Source: Tubiluchus corallicola
Taxonomy: Eukaryota; Priapulida; Priapulimorpha; Priapulimorphida; Tubiluchidae
Reading direction: 5' to 3'
NCBI GenBank assembly: GCA_030141605.1
Contig: JAQGDQ010001808.1
Span: forward strand, 1 to 24,795
Length of the DNA: 24,795 bases
Below, piece after piece: positions 9,197-18,801 of this stretch. The translations under genes were made by a program, and so were the position numbers. The notes beneath the pieces are model-generated. The model had not been told where the DNA came from. It did not search any database and worked only from the letters and a program-made list of their open reading frames with translations. The first letter of the stretch is position 1. Every line of letters begins with the position of its first letter.

Positions 9197-9944
9197 ATGA
9201 ATGTCCTCGCTTAACGACGCCCCGCTTAGCGATGTTTCATTTTAATGACGCTGAACATTTGACACCTTTTTCTCACTTAACGGTGCAAGGCTTCGTTTTA
9301 ACGAGAATTTTTTTACTTTGCTCCAAGCCAATTTTTACTTGAAATCAACAACTGTTTCAGCTAATTTGAAGCATTAAAGCAGCACATATTGCATTATTCT
9401 GTTCTAGAAATGCTCTAGCAATGTAAACAGTCCAATTATTACGTTTTTGCTTCTCGACTGACCACTAAATGCTAGTCGTTTGGCTTTTTGTATCAAGCGG
9501 GATCCGGGAACAAACTTTAGGCAAGGATTTTGCCTGCGACCTGTTGCTATAGCAACCAGACTACGTGGTAAATGATACAGTGCTCTGGTATGATAAAATT
9601 TTCAATGTCGCCTCATGCAGCACTTGGCTTTGACTCTGCAGTGCTTATTGTTTAATGGCTGCCTAGGCTTAAACCTTAATGAAAGAGAAACTGCAAACTA
9701 GGTACATATTGGTACGAAAGATTGGTGATTTCAAGCAAGCAGAAAAAAAATAATTAGTAGGAATCATAAAGAAACTCGTAAAATGTTTAATTTATATGAT
9801 TTAAGCAGGATTGGTATTGCCTCTGGAACGTAATTCAATTCTTTTACATTTCTTTCTATGAAAGTTTTAGTTTCCTTTAACAGCGTTTCACTTAACGTCG
9901 CATTCGGTTGGAACGCATTAGTGTTGTTAAGTGAGGAGTTGCTG
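9197..9944 (-). mobile_element. pogo/Tigger-like MITE, second copy (full length, unexpanded)
   Basis: The right end, reverse-complemented, starts CAGCAACTCCTCACTTAAC at 9944 with TA at 9945-9946. The left end around 9197-9220 reads gTCCTCGCTTAACGACG and has lost the outermost bases. Internal text (TGTTGCTATAGCAACC, TTTCAATGTCGCCTCATGCA, TGCAGTGCTTATTGTTTAAT) is the reverse complement of 1430-1570. It has only one copy of the 65-bp unit (9215-9285), giving the ancestral form of the element at 1156-3972. No coding capacity. Confidence 0.82.
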
Positions 9945-10092
9945 TATACCTCCCAGTCAAAAATCATAAAGAAGGAATCAGTAAATAAACATGAAAGAGA
10001 TATTATTATTTATGTAACGCTCGATATGTTTTTATGGAACGTTTTTATCAAATGCTTCACTCTCTGGGTCAAGCGCGTCTTAAACTTATCGA

Positions 10093-10370
10093 GTAATTGT
10101 CAAATTAGAAAGAGAAACCGCTAGATAGGTACGTAGTGGTACGAAAGATCGGCGATTTTAATCAAGCAGAAAGAAATTAACTAGAAGAAACCATAAACAA
10201 ACTCATCAAACATTTAATTTATATGATTTAAGCAGCATTGCTTTTTGCCTTTGGGCCGTATCTCAATTCTTTTACATTACTTTCTATGGAAGTTTTGGTT
10301 TTGTTTAAAGACGTTTCACTTAACGTTGCATTTTGCTGCAACGCATTAGCGACGTTAAGCGAGGACTTAA
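10093..10370 (-). mobile_element. pogo/Tigger-like MITE, truncated third copy
   Basis: This is the reverse complement of about 1160-1425: GAAACCGCTAGATAGGTACG, GGTACGAAAGATCGGCGATT, AACCATAAACAAACTCATCA, and the end GCGACGTTAAGCGAGGACTT. It is closer to the 1156 copy than to the neighbouring 9197-9944 copy. One end is missing, and the outermost bases after gaggactta are changed. It lies in intron 11, 150 bp from the second copy and in the same orientation. Confidence 0.78.
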
Positions 10371-10633
10371 TTAATACACGTGAAGGAGTTAATATGTTTC
10401 ACAACTTTGCAACTTGCAGTATTTGCCAGCATCAGTCTTGTACATCAATGACCAAATCACCGAAACTCCTTCAAGACCACGCCAAACAGGTCTTGTAAGA
10501 ACTAAGACTTTTCCGTTGCTGTACGAGCACAGATATAACTAAATGGTTACAAATTAGGTGCTTCTATTTGGGAGAATCTCGGGTAGCCAATCGTGCTATT
10601 TGTATTAACATTCGTAAGTGATTTAATTGGACA

Positions 10634-10983
10634 AAATTAAGAAAAACACGCCCTCTTCAGGCACTCCATCTTAACCCATAGAGTAGCTTAGTACACATGC
10701 GTGATCCGTACACGCTATTTTATTGATCGCCTGTTTGCTACAGCCCAAGCTGTGCATTGTTCTGCTGCTATTCCAGGAAAAACCAACCAATCAGCCAAAG
10801 ATAAATTAAGAAAAACACGCCCTCTTCAGGCACTCCAACTTAGCCTATTGAGTAGCTTAGCCTGGTGTACACTTGCGTGATCGTACACACAATTTTATTG
10901 ATCGCCTGGTTGCTACAGTCCAAGCTGTGCAGTGTTCTGCTGCTATTCCAGGAAAAATCAATTAATCAGCGAAGGAGAAATTA
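10634..10983. repeat. Tandem duplication, two units of about 169 bp
   Basis: AAATTAAGAAAAACACGCCC starts at 10634 and again at 10803, a spacing of 169. The two units share TCTTCAGGCACTCCA, GAGTAGCTTAG, TTTTATTGATCGCCTG, CCAAGCTGTGCA and TTCTGCTGCTATTCCAGGAA. They differ by scattered substitutions and small indels, so the duplication is not recent. No function is apparent. Confidence 0.93.
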
Positions 10984-11117
10984 AGGTCGTTTCATCTTTC
11001 AACAAGAATTTCTCCTTAAGAATAGAGTAAACTTGAGTCCAAAGTGTATTAGAGTGTTGTGTCTGGACAGTTGAAATTTTTTGCATTAGCCGATTTCACA
11101 CAAATGATACTGTACAT

Positions 11118-11626
11118 CAGGGGTGTGCAAATTGCGGCCCGCGGGCCACTTGCGGCCCGCCGAGAGAATTTGTGCGGCCCGCGAAGAGATTTGTCAACCT
11201 AACGAAAGTGTGGCCCGGGCGATTAATTGAGTCTATTGAGTGTATCCAGCTGAAGTCCGTGCCACGATCCCAAAGATAGTGCGGGTAGTTTTTTCTACTA
11301 GATCGGATGCCATTAACCCTTACAAGACGGTTGTAGCTTAATATCACTGTACTACACAGACTGTGTGATACACATTACTAATATGCATTGTAATGAAATT
11401 ACCACTATCTGTCCTGAAAGTAGAAATATATGGTTTGTAATATAAATTTTAATAACTTCTAAAATAGTTTCTTGAGTGTAGTAGTAATGATGTACGCAGG
11501 TCGGATGCAAAAAAATTGTCATTAGGCCTTTCTGTACTTGGCTCCTTGATCTAACTGCATGTGGCCCGCAGGAATTGCGGGAAAGTTTGATGTGGCCCGG
11601 CTAGTCAGATAATTTGCACACCCCTG
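11118..11626. mobile_element. hAT-type MITE with perfect 8-bp target duplication
   Basis: The left end is CAGGGGTGTGCAAATTGCGG at 11118. The right end is AATTTGCACACCCCTG at 11611-11626, an inverted match over about 15 bp. CTGTACAT lies directly outside both ends (11110-11117 and 11627-11634), the 8-bp duplication expected of hAT transposons. GC-rich 'GGCCCGC' words at both subtermini also fit the widespread hAT ends beginning CAGGGGTG. At 509 bp with no transposase frame it is non-autonomous. The intact duplication suggests a fairly recent insertion. Confidence 0.93.
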
Positions 11627-11932
11627 CTGTACATTGTTACAGTGCGGACCCCGCAGTTGCCGTTTTTTTATTTTTTTATGCAAAAACTGTATTTTTAATT
11701 TCTTTAAGGTAAGGTATGTATAATTTTGCATGAAAATCCATTTTGTGAAGACCAGAAACCTATAAAAAAATGTCCAATATAACGCAATCGCTGCTTAGTG
11801 AGAGCAGTTTTTCGTGAACTAATGTAAACTGAAGGAGTTAGAAGTTTGACAGACACAACGAGCGAAAACAAAGGATCGGTATTAAGAATATCTCAACTGT
11901 GACGTACCAGATGACCGGAAAAAAAATCTCAC

Positions 11933-12077
11933 CTCCCACTCATTAGCAATGTCTGGCCCAAGTTTTCTGTGCATGTTCAACAAATGATTCGATATCACTT
12001 GTACGTTCTCGATGCATCCGCGCGATAGTTCCACTAAACACTCATAGGCGGCGACTCTGCTCTCCGTGCCACTGCAC
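11933..12077 (-). CDS. USP9X-like: USP9X-like exon 11: last segment before the catalytic domain
   Basis: The acceptor is gattacttcag at 12080-12078 and the donor is GAG|gtgaga at 11932. The exon is 145 nt: one base of split Lys542, then 48 codons (residues 543-590). It reads SRVAAYECLVELSRGCIENV and ends ANEWE. This parallels human AGFELLVALAVGCVRNL...LTEWE, which directly precedes YLPPVG. A second AG six bases further in (gtgcag, 12074-12072) is also in phase and would replace Lys-Cys-Ser by Asn. Confidence 0.95.
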
Positions 12078-12395
12078 CTGAAGTAATCGTCGTTATTACA
12101 GTGAAAATGTCGCAAACAATTAGTAATATTTGTGTTAGCACGGCTTTCAATTTTTGAAACCAGTTGAATTTGGTCGAATAACAAAAAACTGGACGACTCC
12201 AAGCATTTGTTTGTTGGTGAATAATTTTTCTACCAAAATTTCTAGTATTTTAACTAAAATAATGTGGACAAATTACAATAATATTGGAAAATCACAATTA
12301 CACCGTGAAACTGCGTGAATTTTTCTATGCTGATATCAACGCTACAATAATGGGAAACAGTTTACAATTCCCCACACAATTTAAATACAATTTAA

Positions 12396-13545
12396 ATGCC
12401 TAACCCTAACTCTATCACTAACTCTGACCCTAACCCTAACTTTAACTGTAACCCTAAGTTAACCCTAACTCTAACCACAGCCCTAACCCTAACTCTAGTC
12501 CAAACTCTAACCCTAACCCTAACACTATTCCTAACTCTAACCACAGCCATAACCCTAACTCTATCCCTAACACTAACCCTAACCCTAACTCTATTCCTAA
12601 CTCTAACCCTAACCCTATCCCTAACTCTAACCAGAGCCTTAACCCTAACTCTAGTCCAAACTCTAGCCCTAACCCTAACACTATTCCTAACTCTAACCAC
12701 AGCCCTAACCCTAACTCTAGTCCAAACTCTACCCCTAACCCCAACACTATTCCTAACTCTAACCACAGCCCTAACCCTAACTCTAGTCCAAACTCTAACC
12801 TTAACCCCAACACTATTCCTAACTCTAACCACAGCCATAACCCTAACTCTATCCCTAACACTAACCCTAACCCTAACTCTAACCACAACCCTAACCCTAA
12901 CTCTAGTCCAAACCCTAACCCTAACACTATTCCTAACTCTAACCATAGCCATAACCCTAACTCTATCCCTAACACTAACCCTAACAATAACTCTAACCCT
13001 AACCCAATCCCAAACTCTAACCACAGCCCTAACCCTAACTCTAGTCCAAACTCTAACCTTAACCCTAACACTATTTCTAACTCTAACCACAGCCATAACC
13101 TTAACTCTATCCCTAACACTAACCCTAACAATAACTCTAACCCTAACCCTATCCCAAACTCTAACCACAGCCATAACCCTAACTCTATTCCTAACACTAA
13201 CCTTAACCCTAATCCTATCCCTAACTCTAGTCCAAACTCTAACCCTAACCCGAACTCTATTCCTAACTGTAACACTAACCCTAACCCGAACTCTATTCCT
13301 AACTCTAACTCTAACCCTAAGGCTAACTCTCTTACTCTAACCACAGCCCTAAATTTAACCCTATTTGTTACTCTAACCACAGTCCTAACCCTAACTCTAT
13401 CCCTAACACTAACCCTAACTCTATCCCTCCTCTAACCCTAACCCTAACCCTAGCCCTAGCCCTAACTCTATCCCTTACTCGAACCACAGCCCTAACAATA
13501 ACTCTATACCTAAGGCTAACCCTAAAACTAATCCTAACTCTAATC
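12396..13545. repeat. Degenerate interstitial telomere-like (CCCTAA)n array
   Basis: About 1.15 kb of CCCTAA and one-base variants (CTCTAA, CACTAA, TTCTAA) on the plus strand, so TTAGGG-like on the strand of the gene. Marker variants such as CCACAG recur at 12475, 12541, 12697, 12763 and 12829, mostly 66 bp apart, with other spacings of 54, 60 and 90, all multiples of six. So there is a higher-order repeat of about 11 hexamers. It fills most of intron 10. Open frames of up to 314 codons on both strands arise because the period is a multiple of three. Confidence 0.97.
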
Positions 13546-13610
13546 CTATAAACTCCATCATAATAAAAAAATAACAATAAACAAAAAGAAAAAGTAAAAG
13601 ATGTACTTAC

Positions 13611-13716
13611 TTTGGACTCATGCAAAGTGAATGCTTTGGCTGCGTTATGGCACTGTCGATAAACTTGCTCGCAGAAAAGAGGAAATCATTCAACACATCG
13701 CTAAGCAAAGACTTTG
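13611..13716 (-). CDS. USP9X-like: USP9X-like exon 10: short helical exon
   Basis: The acceptor is ttttttacag at 13719-13717 and the donor is CCAAA|gtaagt at 13610. The exon is 106 nt: two bases completing split Ala507, 34 codons (residues 508-541), two bases of split Lys542. The peptide KSLLSDVLNDFLFSASKFID parallels human NLIKELIDDFIFPAS. The exon is too short to stand out as an open frame and was found from the donor/acceptor pair and this similarity. It lies immediately right of the degenerate telomeric array. Confidence 0.9.
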
Positions 13717-13831
13717 CTGTAAAAAATGTTACGCTATTAATAACAACAAACTTTAAAGAGTTGACATTTTTACAAAGCAGCTATATAGAAAACCTAATAA
13801 CCTATATAACACAGAATTGTCAAAACTAATA

Positions 13832-14187
13832 ATGACATTTTATCTTTTAGGAGTCGGATAAATGTTCTAAATGGCTACTACAATAATGTGTAATAATGAG
13901 GCACTGGCCGGAAAAATGTGTAAAAGTATAGCGAACGCGGGTAAGGACATTTTATCCATTTAGGGGTCAGATAAATTTTCAAAATGGCAACTAAACTAAA
14001 TGAGGCACTGGCCGGAAAAATGTGTAAAAGTATAGCAATCATTGATAAGGACATGTCATCCATTTAGGGGTCGGATAAATGTTCAAAATGGCTACTAAAG
14101 TAATGTGTATTAATGAGGCACAGGCTGGAAAAATGTGTAAACGCATAGCGAACTCGGGTAAGGACATTTCATCCATTTAGAATAAAT
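13832..14187. repeat. Tandem repeat of about 105-114 bp, three units and a partial
   Basis: Units begin with gacattttatc-like text at 13832, 13946, 14051 and 14163. Each has CATTTAGGGGTCGGATAAAT, AAAATGGCTACTA, AATGAGGCACTGGCCGG and AAAAATGTGTAAAAGTATAG. Period varies (114, 105, 112) because of small indels. It occupies the middle of intron 9 between exons 9 and 10. Confidence 0.92.
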
Positions 14188-14286
14188 GACAGAATAAATG
14201 ATGGATAAAAGAATGTTAATTTAAGACAACAAGGTTTACTGTTGTTTACCATCCTAATGTTTACCAACAAAGTTCAAAACACTGAC

Positions 14287-14472
14287 CTATCTCTTTCTTG
14301 CTGATTCCCTCGCACGTCAGCAGAGATTTGATTAAACAGAAATGTCCGGCCAGCAGGATGTTGTCGATCGCCGAAATCTGCGCATTCTCTGACGCAGAAA
14401 AATTAGCCAACCACGTTTGCTCGTCCACCAACATGGCCGTGATGTCTACTTGAAGCGCCTGTTGCTCCACCC
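14287..14472 (-). CDS. USP9X-like: USP9X-like exon 9: ARM-like helical region
   Basis: The acceptor is ttttttgccaag at 14477-14473 and the donor is ATAG|gtcagt at 14286. The exon is 186 nt: two bases completing split Arg445, 61 codons (residues 446-506), then one base of split Ala507. It contains MLVDEQTWLANFSASENAQ and DNILLAGHFCLIKSLLTCEG. Both align with the family's 'ML.DEI.WL' and 'ILEGHL..TK.LL' segments. A Met in the second codon is only an internal residue; frame and similarity continue upstream of it. Confidence 0.93.
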
Positions 14473-14892
14473 CTTGGCAAAAAAGAAAGTACTTGGCAAA
14501 ATAAGGATTTAAACTCCGTCAATAAAAATGTTCAATAAATGCGTTTTTATGCGAAACCAAACAGAAATCATCTTTGCAAAACGGACTACTATCAAAACTG
14601 AAAAAATACGAAATAAATAAAATACTTTGTTTCGCTTGTTTGCTTATATTTCATCTGATACAAGCTTGATGAAGTGACTAGGTAAACATATCTCAATCGA
14701 AAAAGTAAAACAGTGTGTATGATTAAAGACCATGAAGCTTAAAAAATTGACAAATTTTATTTTGTAAATATTCTGCTGCCTATATTTCATAAATTATAAA
14801 ATTAAACTTGGTTTTATTCAAGTTATGCTTTGATATTTCGGTTGTTTGTGCCTGGAGACCTTAAAGCTGCACAGTCGTCAAAACTGAAGATG

Positions 14893-15262
14893 TGCCAAAA
14901 GCGCAACTATTGGCAAACCGAAAGCGCAACTATTGGCAAACCGAAAGCGCAACCATTGGCAAACCGAAAGCGCAAGCATTGGCAAACCGAAAGTGCAACT
15001 GTTGGCAAACCGAAAGTGCAACTGTTGGCAAACCGAAAGCGCAACTGTTGGCAAACCGAAAGTGCAACTATTGGCAAACCGAAAGCGCAACTATTGGCAA
15101 ACCGAAAGCGCAACTATTGGCAAACCGAAAGCGCAACTATTGGCAAACCGAAAGTGCAACTATTGGCAAACCGAAAGTGCAACTATTGGCAAACCGAAAG
15201 CGCAACTATTGGCAAACCGAAAGCACAACTATTGGCAAACCGAAAGCGCAACTATTGGCAAA
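14893..15262. repeat. 23-bp minisatellite, about 16 units
   Basis: GGCAAACCGAAAGCGCAACT followed by ATT repeats with a period of 23 bp, from GGC at 14912 to GGC at 15257, exactly 15 periods. Units differ only at a few positions (AGCGC/AGTGC, CTATT/CTGTT/CCATT). Because 23 is not a multiple of three and the unit has no stop in any plus-strand frame, all three plus frames stay open across it. It lies in intron 8. Confidence 0.97.
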
Positions 15263-15419
15263 AAGAAACGAAAATTTCATTTCCTGTAACGTTTCTGGTG
15301 ACAGGACTGACTACTTTTGCCAAATTCTTGCAAAAGTCTAAAAATTATAATTAACGAGCGAAAAGAATCAGACGATCATTAGTAGTTTAAGATATACTCA
15401 CTTGCAGATGGAAACTTAC

Positions 15420-15546
15420 TTGTAAGATTTTCTAGCAGTCTGGCTCTGAGTTCAAAGTACTGGGTGCATTGAAGTAACAATTTCTGACTGTACCCACGAG
15501 CTACACTAGATGACACCCACAGTGGTAATCTAGCTTTCAGCAACAC
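15420..15546 (-). CDS. USP9X-like: USP9X-like exon 8: ARM-like helical region
   Basis: The acceptor is tatttag at 15549-15547 and the donor is ACAA|gtaagt at 15419. The exon is 127 nt, phase 0 in, leaving one base of a split Arg (residues 403-444 plus split 445). It reads VLLKARLPLWVSSS followed by QKLLLQCTQYFELRARLLEN. This matches the family pattern 'RLPLWVP...RG..QKLL.QC.EYF.LR..LL'. A second donor 18 nt downstream (gtgagt at 15401-15396) is in the same phase and would add six residues; the first donor gives the family-like spacing. Confidence 0.94.
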
Positions 15547-16463
15547 CTAAATAATAGATTAAACAATAAGATTAAGAAGATCAAGATCAAACAAGATCAA
15601 ACAAAAAGAACAATTAAACAATAGATCAAATAAAGCATAAACAATATAAGTGTATGCTTGCATAGTAAAATTGCGCATAAGTCGGCAATTAAACTTTTAC
15701 GGTTATTCACATGTCCTGAATCTCCATTTCATGAGGATCGTTTTGATACCAAGTTCATCACTCTATGTTATTTCTAAGTTGAGATAATCCACGTTGAAGT
15801 TGAGGCTACGCACTGAAAAACGTGACCCTGAGAAAAACGCTGTTAAAGTCAGCCATTATTTTTTGTCGCATCTCTGCAAAACACTTAGCAACCGTGCAAA
15901 CCTTGGTTGCTACGGACTTTGCGAAAGCAAATTGTTGTTATATTTAAATCCAGTAGATGGCTCTTTCTGACGAATATCTGGGGTTGGAAATAGAAAATAT
16001 CCGAAGAAAAGTGACTGCTTTCACGAGCTACCATCGGAGTTTGAAAACAGGAGTTTTTTTATAATTGTAGTACTAGTTTCTAGACAGAAAAGTGGGTAAT
16101 GAGTTATAAAATTAAATTTTTAGTGCTTTCCGAACACTTTCTTGATAATTTGATGCTAGAATACAAAAGCCCATATCTTTAGCATTGGTTATTATAAAAT
16201 ACGAAGAATTGACATTTGATCAAATTTTTTGGTCATACTACTTTGAGGCATCATAATGTAGTTTCAACTACGCCGACTTAGCGAAGGTTTTGGTATCCAA
16301 ATACACAAATAATGATTGATACGTACACTAATCAAAAAAACTTAAAAAACAGACAGGTAAATAAATACAAAAATGCAAAAAGTTCATCGTAACGAGAAAC
16401 CAAAATTACCACAACACCCCAACGCGACACCAGACACATGCAAACGAGTTTATATCTGCTCAC
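15547..16463. other. Intron 7, no recognised feature
   Basis: This is AT-rich intron sequence. A short A-rich stretch with repeated gatcaa words lies at 15570-15650. I found no transposon ends, no RNA gene and no coding frame. Confidence 0.5.
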
Positions 16464-16639
16464 CTGTAGTATGAAATGATGAGGGCTGGTCTGACCGCGC
16501 AGACCCTCTTCCAAGGCCAAACGAGTGTTAGAGAAGCGAAGAAACTGCCTCAGCGCTTGGACACGGATCTCCTCCAATGAGCAACCGATCAATAAATCAA
16601 TAATGAAATCGCTCACGCACGACATGTTGTAAAACGAAC
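16464..16639 (-). CDS. USP9X-like: USP9X-like exon 7: ARM-like helical region
   Basis: The chosen acceptor is taattatttag at 16642-16640 and the donor is CAG|gtgagc at 16463. The exon is 176 nt: two bases completing split Ser344, then 58 codons (residues 345-402). The start was decided by phase and length. This acceptor gives CLEL-(16 residues)-FIIDLL, the same spacing as remembered human USP9X CFAL...FIIDLL. The stronger-looking tttttcag at 16685-16683 would break frame from the previous exon, and the ctag at 16708-16706 would keep frame but add 22 residues. The text contains SDFIIDLLIGCSLEEIRVQA. Confidence 0.88.
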
Positions 16640-17254
16640 CTAAATAATTAGACATAATCTGCATCAGAAGTGTGAACAGAATCTGAAAAACCACATAAAT
16701 GTGAACTAGTATTAGTAGAATTGATGTTTTCATGTGACAACTAGATAAAGTTGAGATATTTCCAGATTTAAAAAGACATTTGACGAAAAAACTCAAATTA
16801 CAATGCTTTACTTAGGGATATTCAACAATTTTGAAAAAAATTTAAATCGTGCACAAAATTTATGATACGTTTGGTATAGCTTTATCACCAAACAATGATG
16901 GAGAGATGTAATTAAAGGAAAACCGGACTCAATCTTAAACTATAACTCAAAACGATCTGCTCTACAAGATATTTAAAGGGAACTTACTGTTTTTTAATAA
17001 TGACTTATGTGAAAGAATTATTACTACAGACATTAATTTCGCGGCTAGTTCTTCGCTGTAACATGCATTCCGCCATTCGCTAGTTAGAAGAGCACTAGCA
17101 CGTAAGAAACGTGTTGCTCAACAAACATGTGCTGTACCTCTTAGTTCAGAAATGTTCACTTGTGATGTAGTGCACATGTTCGAGAGCTCATGCATGAAAT
17201 TTGAATTTTAAACCTGAAATTTGCCATCTTGAATATCACACCGATGTTGTATAT

Positions 17255-17510
17255 TAACACTGTATTGCAGTGCAACACACTCACGGAATGTTTTCACTGT
17301 GGAAAATCATGTTCATTTGTGATGTCACCACTAGTGGGGCTCGCCCACCACTAAATAAGTTTTAATTTTTTTATAATAAGTTTTAATTTTTTTATAATAT
17401 TTTTTTAATTATCGGAAACAGTTTGGCATCATGTCAAAATGTATACTTTTTACCGTATTCCAAAATGGGATGCGACATGAAAAATCATCCTCTTTTCCTT
17501 TAAAGTATTT
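17255..17510 (+). repeat. Diverged interspersed repeat, related to 21660-21895
   Basis: GCAACACACTCACGGAATGTTT, AAAATCATGTTCATTTGTGATG and GCGACATGAAAAATCATCCT correspond in order and orientation to GCAACACGGTCGTGGGACATTT, AAAATTATGTTAGTTTGTGATG and GTGACATGAAAAATCGTCCC at 21660-21880. The intervening text also aligns loosely. The class is unknown. The open frame at 17431-17703 starts inside this repeat. Confidence 0.65.
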
Positions 17511-17878
17511 TAAAGCAAAAAAGCCTAAAAAACGTTTCACAGTTCGACCCGGTCTACCACATCAAAATTCTTATCTAAAAATTACTGAACTGTACAAAAG
17601 CTGCTTTGATAACTTTGGCAAATTTAACGTTGACTCTATCAACTTTGCAAAATTTACGAAAAATGGCAACATTCTGAAAGGAGAAAGGTTTGCAATGGTT
17701 TAAGGGTTAAGCACTCTCTGCTAATTTAGCAAATGCCTACTTGAGGGCAGTTGTGTTGCATTTAAGTTGGAAAATTACGCACCCATATAAAATTGGTAAA
17801 GATAGAATTCAAAAGTTAATTCAGATCACAAAATCGTCCCGAATTTGTAAAAAAAAACTCAAGTGAAATAAGAATTAC

Positions 17879-18037
17879 TTAGTAGCTGACATCTTAGTTC
17901 CAAACACGTCACAAGTAATTCCAGGGCATCTTGAGCTATGAGTGAATCCTTGTTGCTGATTGGCTGCTGCTGTTGCACGCATATCCCACCGTGCAATGCC
18001 TGCGGTTCGCCAGAATCACTGCTGGAACTCGTACTAC
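17879..18037 (-). CDS. USP9X-like: USP9X-like exon 6: Ser/Gln-rich linker and helix
   Basis: The acceptor is ttcacag at 18040-18038 and the donor is CTAA|gtaatt at 17878. The exon is 159 nt, phase 1 at both ends (split Ser 291, residues 292-343, split Ser 344). It opens with STSSSSDSGE and a QQQQP run, a disordered loop where USP9 proteins vary. It then returns to conserved helix: DALELLVTCLELRCQLL, which parallels human EALEVMTLCFAL. The retained intron would stop soon after, at TGA around 17861. Confidence 0.9.
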
Positions 18038-18216
18038 CTGTGAACAGGAAGTAAAAAATAAGTGCGAGTAAAAATGTGAGCACAAGATGGCAGCACTAGA
18101 TAGCAATTTTGAAAAAGTGGTGAGAGTCGTCTAACAATTACGCCAAAACGGAATAGCATTTATGTGGTCTATTGTTGTAGCACGAATTGTGTTTTATGTC
18201 AAATTTCGTATTAATA

Positions 18217-18800
18217 CAGGTAGTTATCGACTTACGAACTATGCAACTTACGACTGTTCAACTTTACGACCCGACTAAAGCTTATTTAACTAATTATGCA
18301 AAATAACTGACATTTTCTTCTACTTTTTTAAACAAGTTCATTTTAAATCGCTATCCATTTCGATAAATTCATCGTAGGCACAGCCACACTTAGCACGTTT
18401 AGACCAGACGGTTTAGTCTAGTGGTAATGCGTCTGCTTTCCGTCTGAGAGGTCATGAGTTTGAATCAGCATACCAAAGACTTTGAAAATGGTACCTGCTG
18501 TAGCAATGCCTGATGCGTGGTATTTAGGATAAAAGTGGGGTAATAATAGTCTCTGTTATGTAGTGTAGGTTGTTATTTACAGTCGGTGATAATAGCTCTT
18601 TGAGCTAATGTTAATTGTTGACCCAAAAGCCGACTTCAAATAAAGATTATTATTATTATATAGCACTAATACACACACAATGTTTTGCATGTGGAGGAGT
18701 ACACCACCTTAATGAACTGGTCCGACTTGCGTAAAGTTCGTCTTACGATCAATGCGTGCGCCGGAACCAGTTGCGGTCTTAAGTGGACGCTTATTGATGA
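18217..18800 (+). mobile_element. pogo/Tigger-like element interrupted by a SINE
   Basis: The left end after TA (18215-18216) reads CAGGTAGTTATCGACTTACG followed by AACTATGCAACTTACGACTG, in the style of Tigger-type ends built on GACTTACGA. After the SINE, text of the same kind resumes at 18718-18796 (CCGACTTGCGTAAAGTTCGT, GGAACCAGTTGCGGTCTTAA), which looks like the opposite half. The extreme right end is degraded. The family is different from the element at 1156. Confidence 0.6.
18405..18660 (+). mobile_element. tRNA-derived SINE with (ATT)n tail
   Basis: The head resembles a tRNA gene: TTAGTCTAGTGGTAATGCG (box A region), TCTGCTTTCCGTCTGAGAGG (anticodon-arm region) and CATGAGTTTGAATC (box B). 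A non-tRNA body of about 190 bp follows and ends AATAAAGATTATTATTATTA. A short TAGCAC word lies before (near 18392) and after (18661) and may be a remnant of the target duplication. The arms do not pair well enough for a working tRNA gene. It interrupts the pogo-like element around it. Confidence 0.75.
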
Positions 18801-18801
18801 C

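Noticed and set aside
12396-13380. Open frames of 260-314 codons on both strands
   Set aside because: They are translations of the degenerate CCCTAA array; all spacings are multiples of six, so frames stay open without selection. The peptides are just LTLTL or RVRV-type repeats.
13620-13829. A 69-codon plus-strand frame over exon 10
   Set aside because: It is the antisense shadow of a real minus-strand exon; no family match and no splice context.
14830-15354. A 174-codon plus-strand frame with WQTESATIGKPK-type repeats, and overlapping frames
   Set aside because: They come from the 23-bp minisatellite, whose unit lacks stops in all plus frames; all three frames are open at once, which a real gene would not show.
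17431-17703. A 90-codon plus-strand frame
   Set aside because: It begins inside a diverged repeat also found at 21660-21895, where the frame is not kept, and it has no recognisable domain or splice context.
18405-18480. Functional tRNA gene
   Set aside because: The arms pair poorly, there is a SINE body and an (ATT)n tail, and no terminator follows box B.
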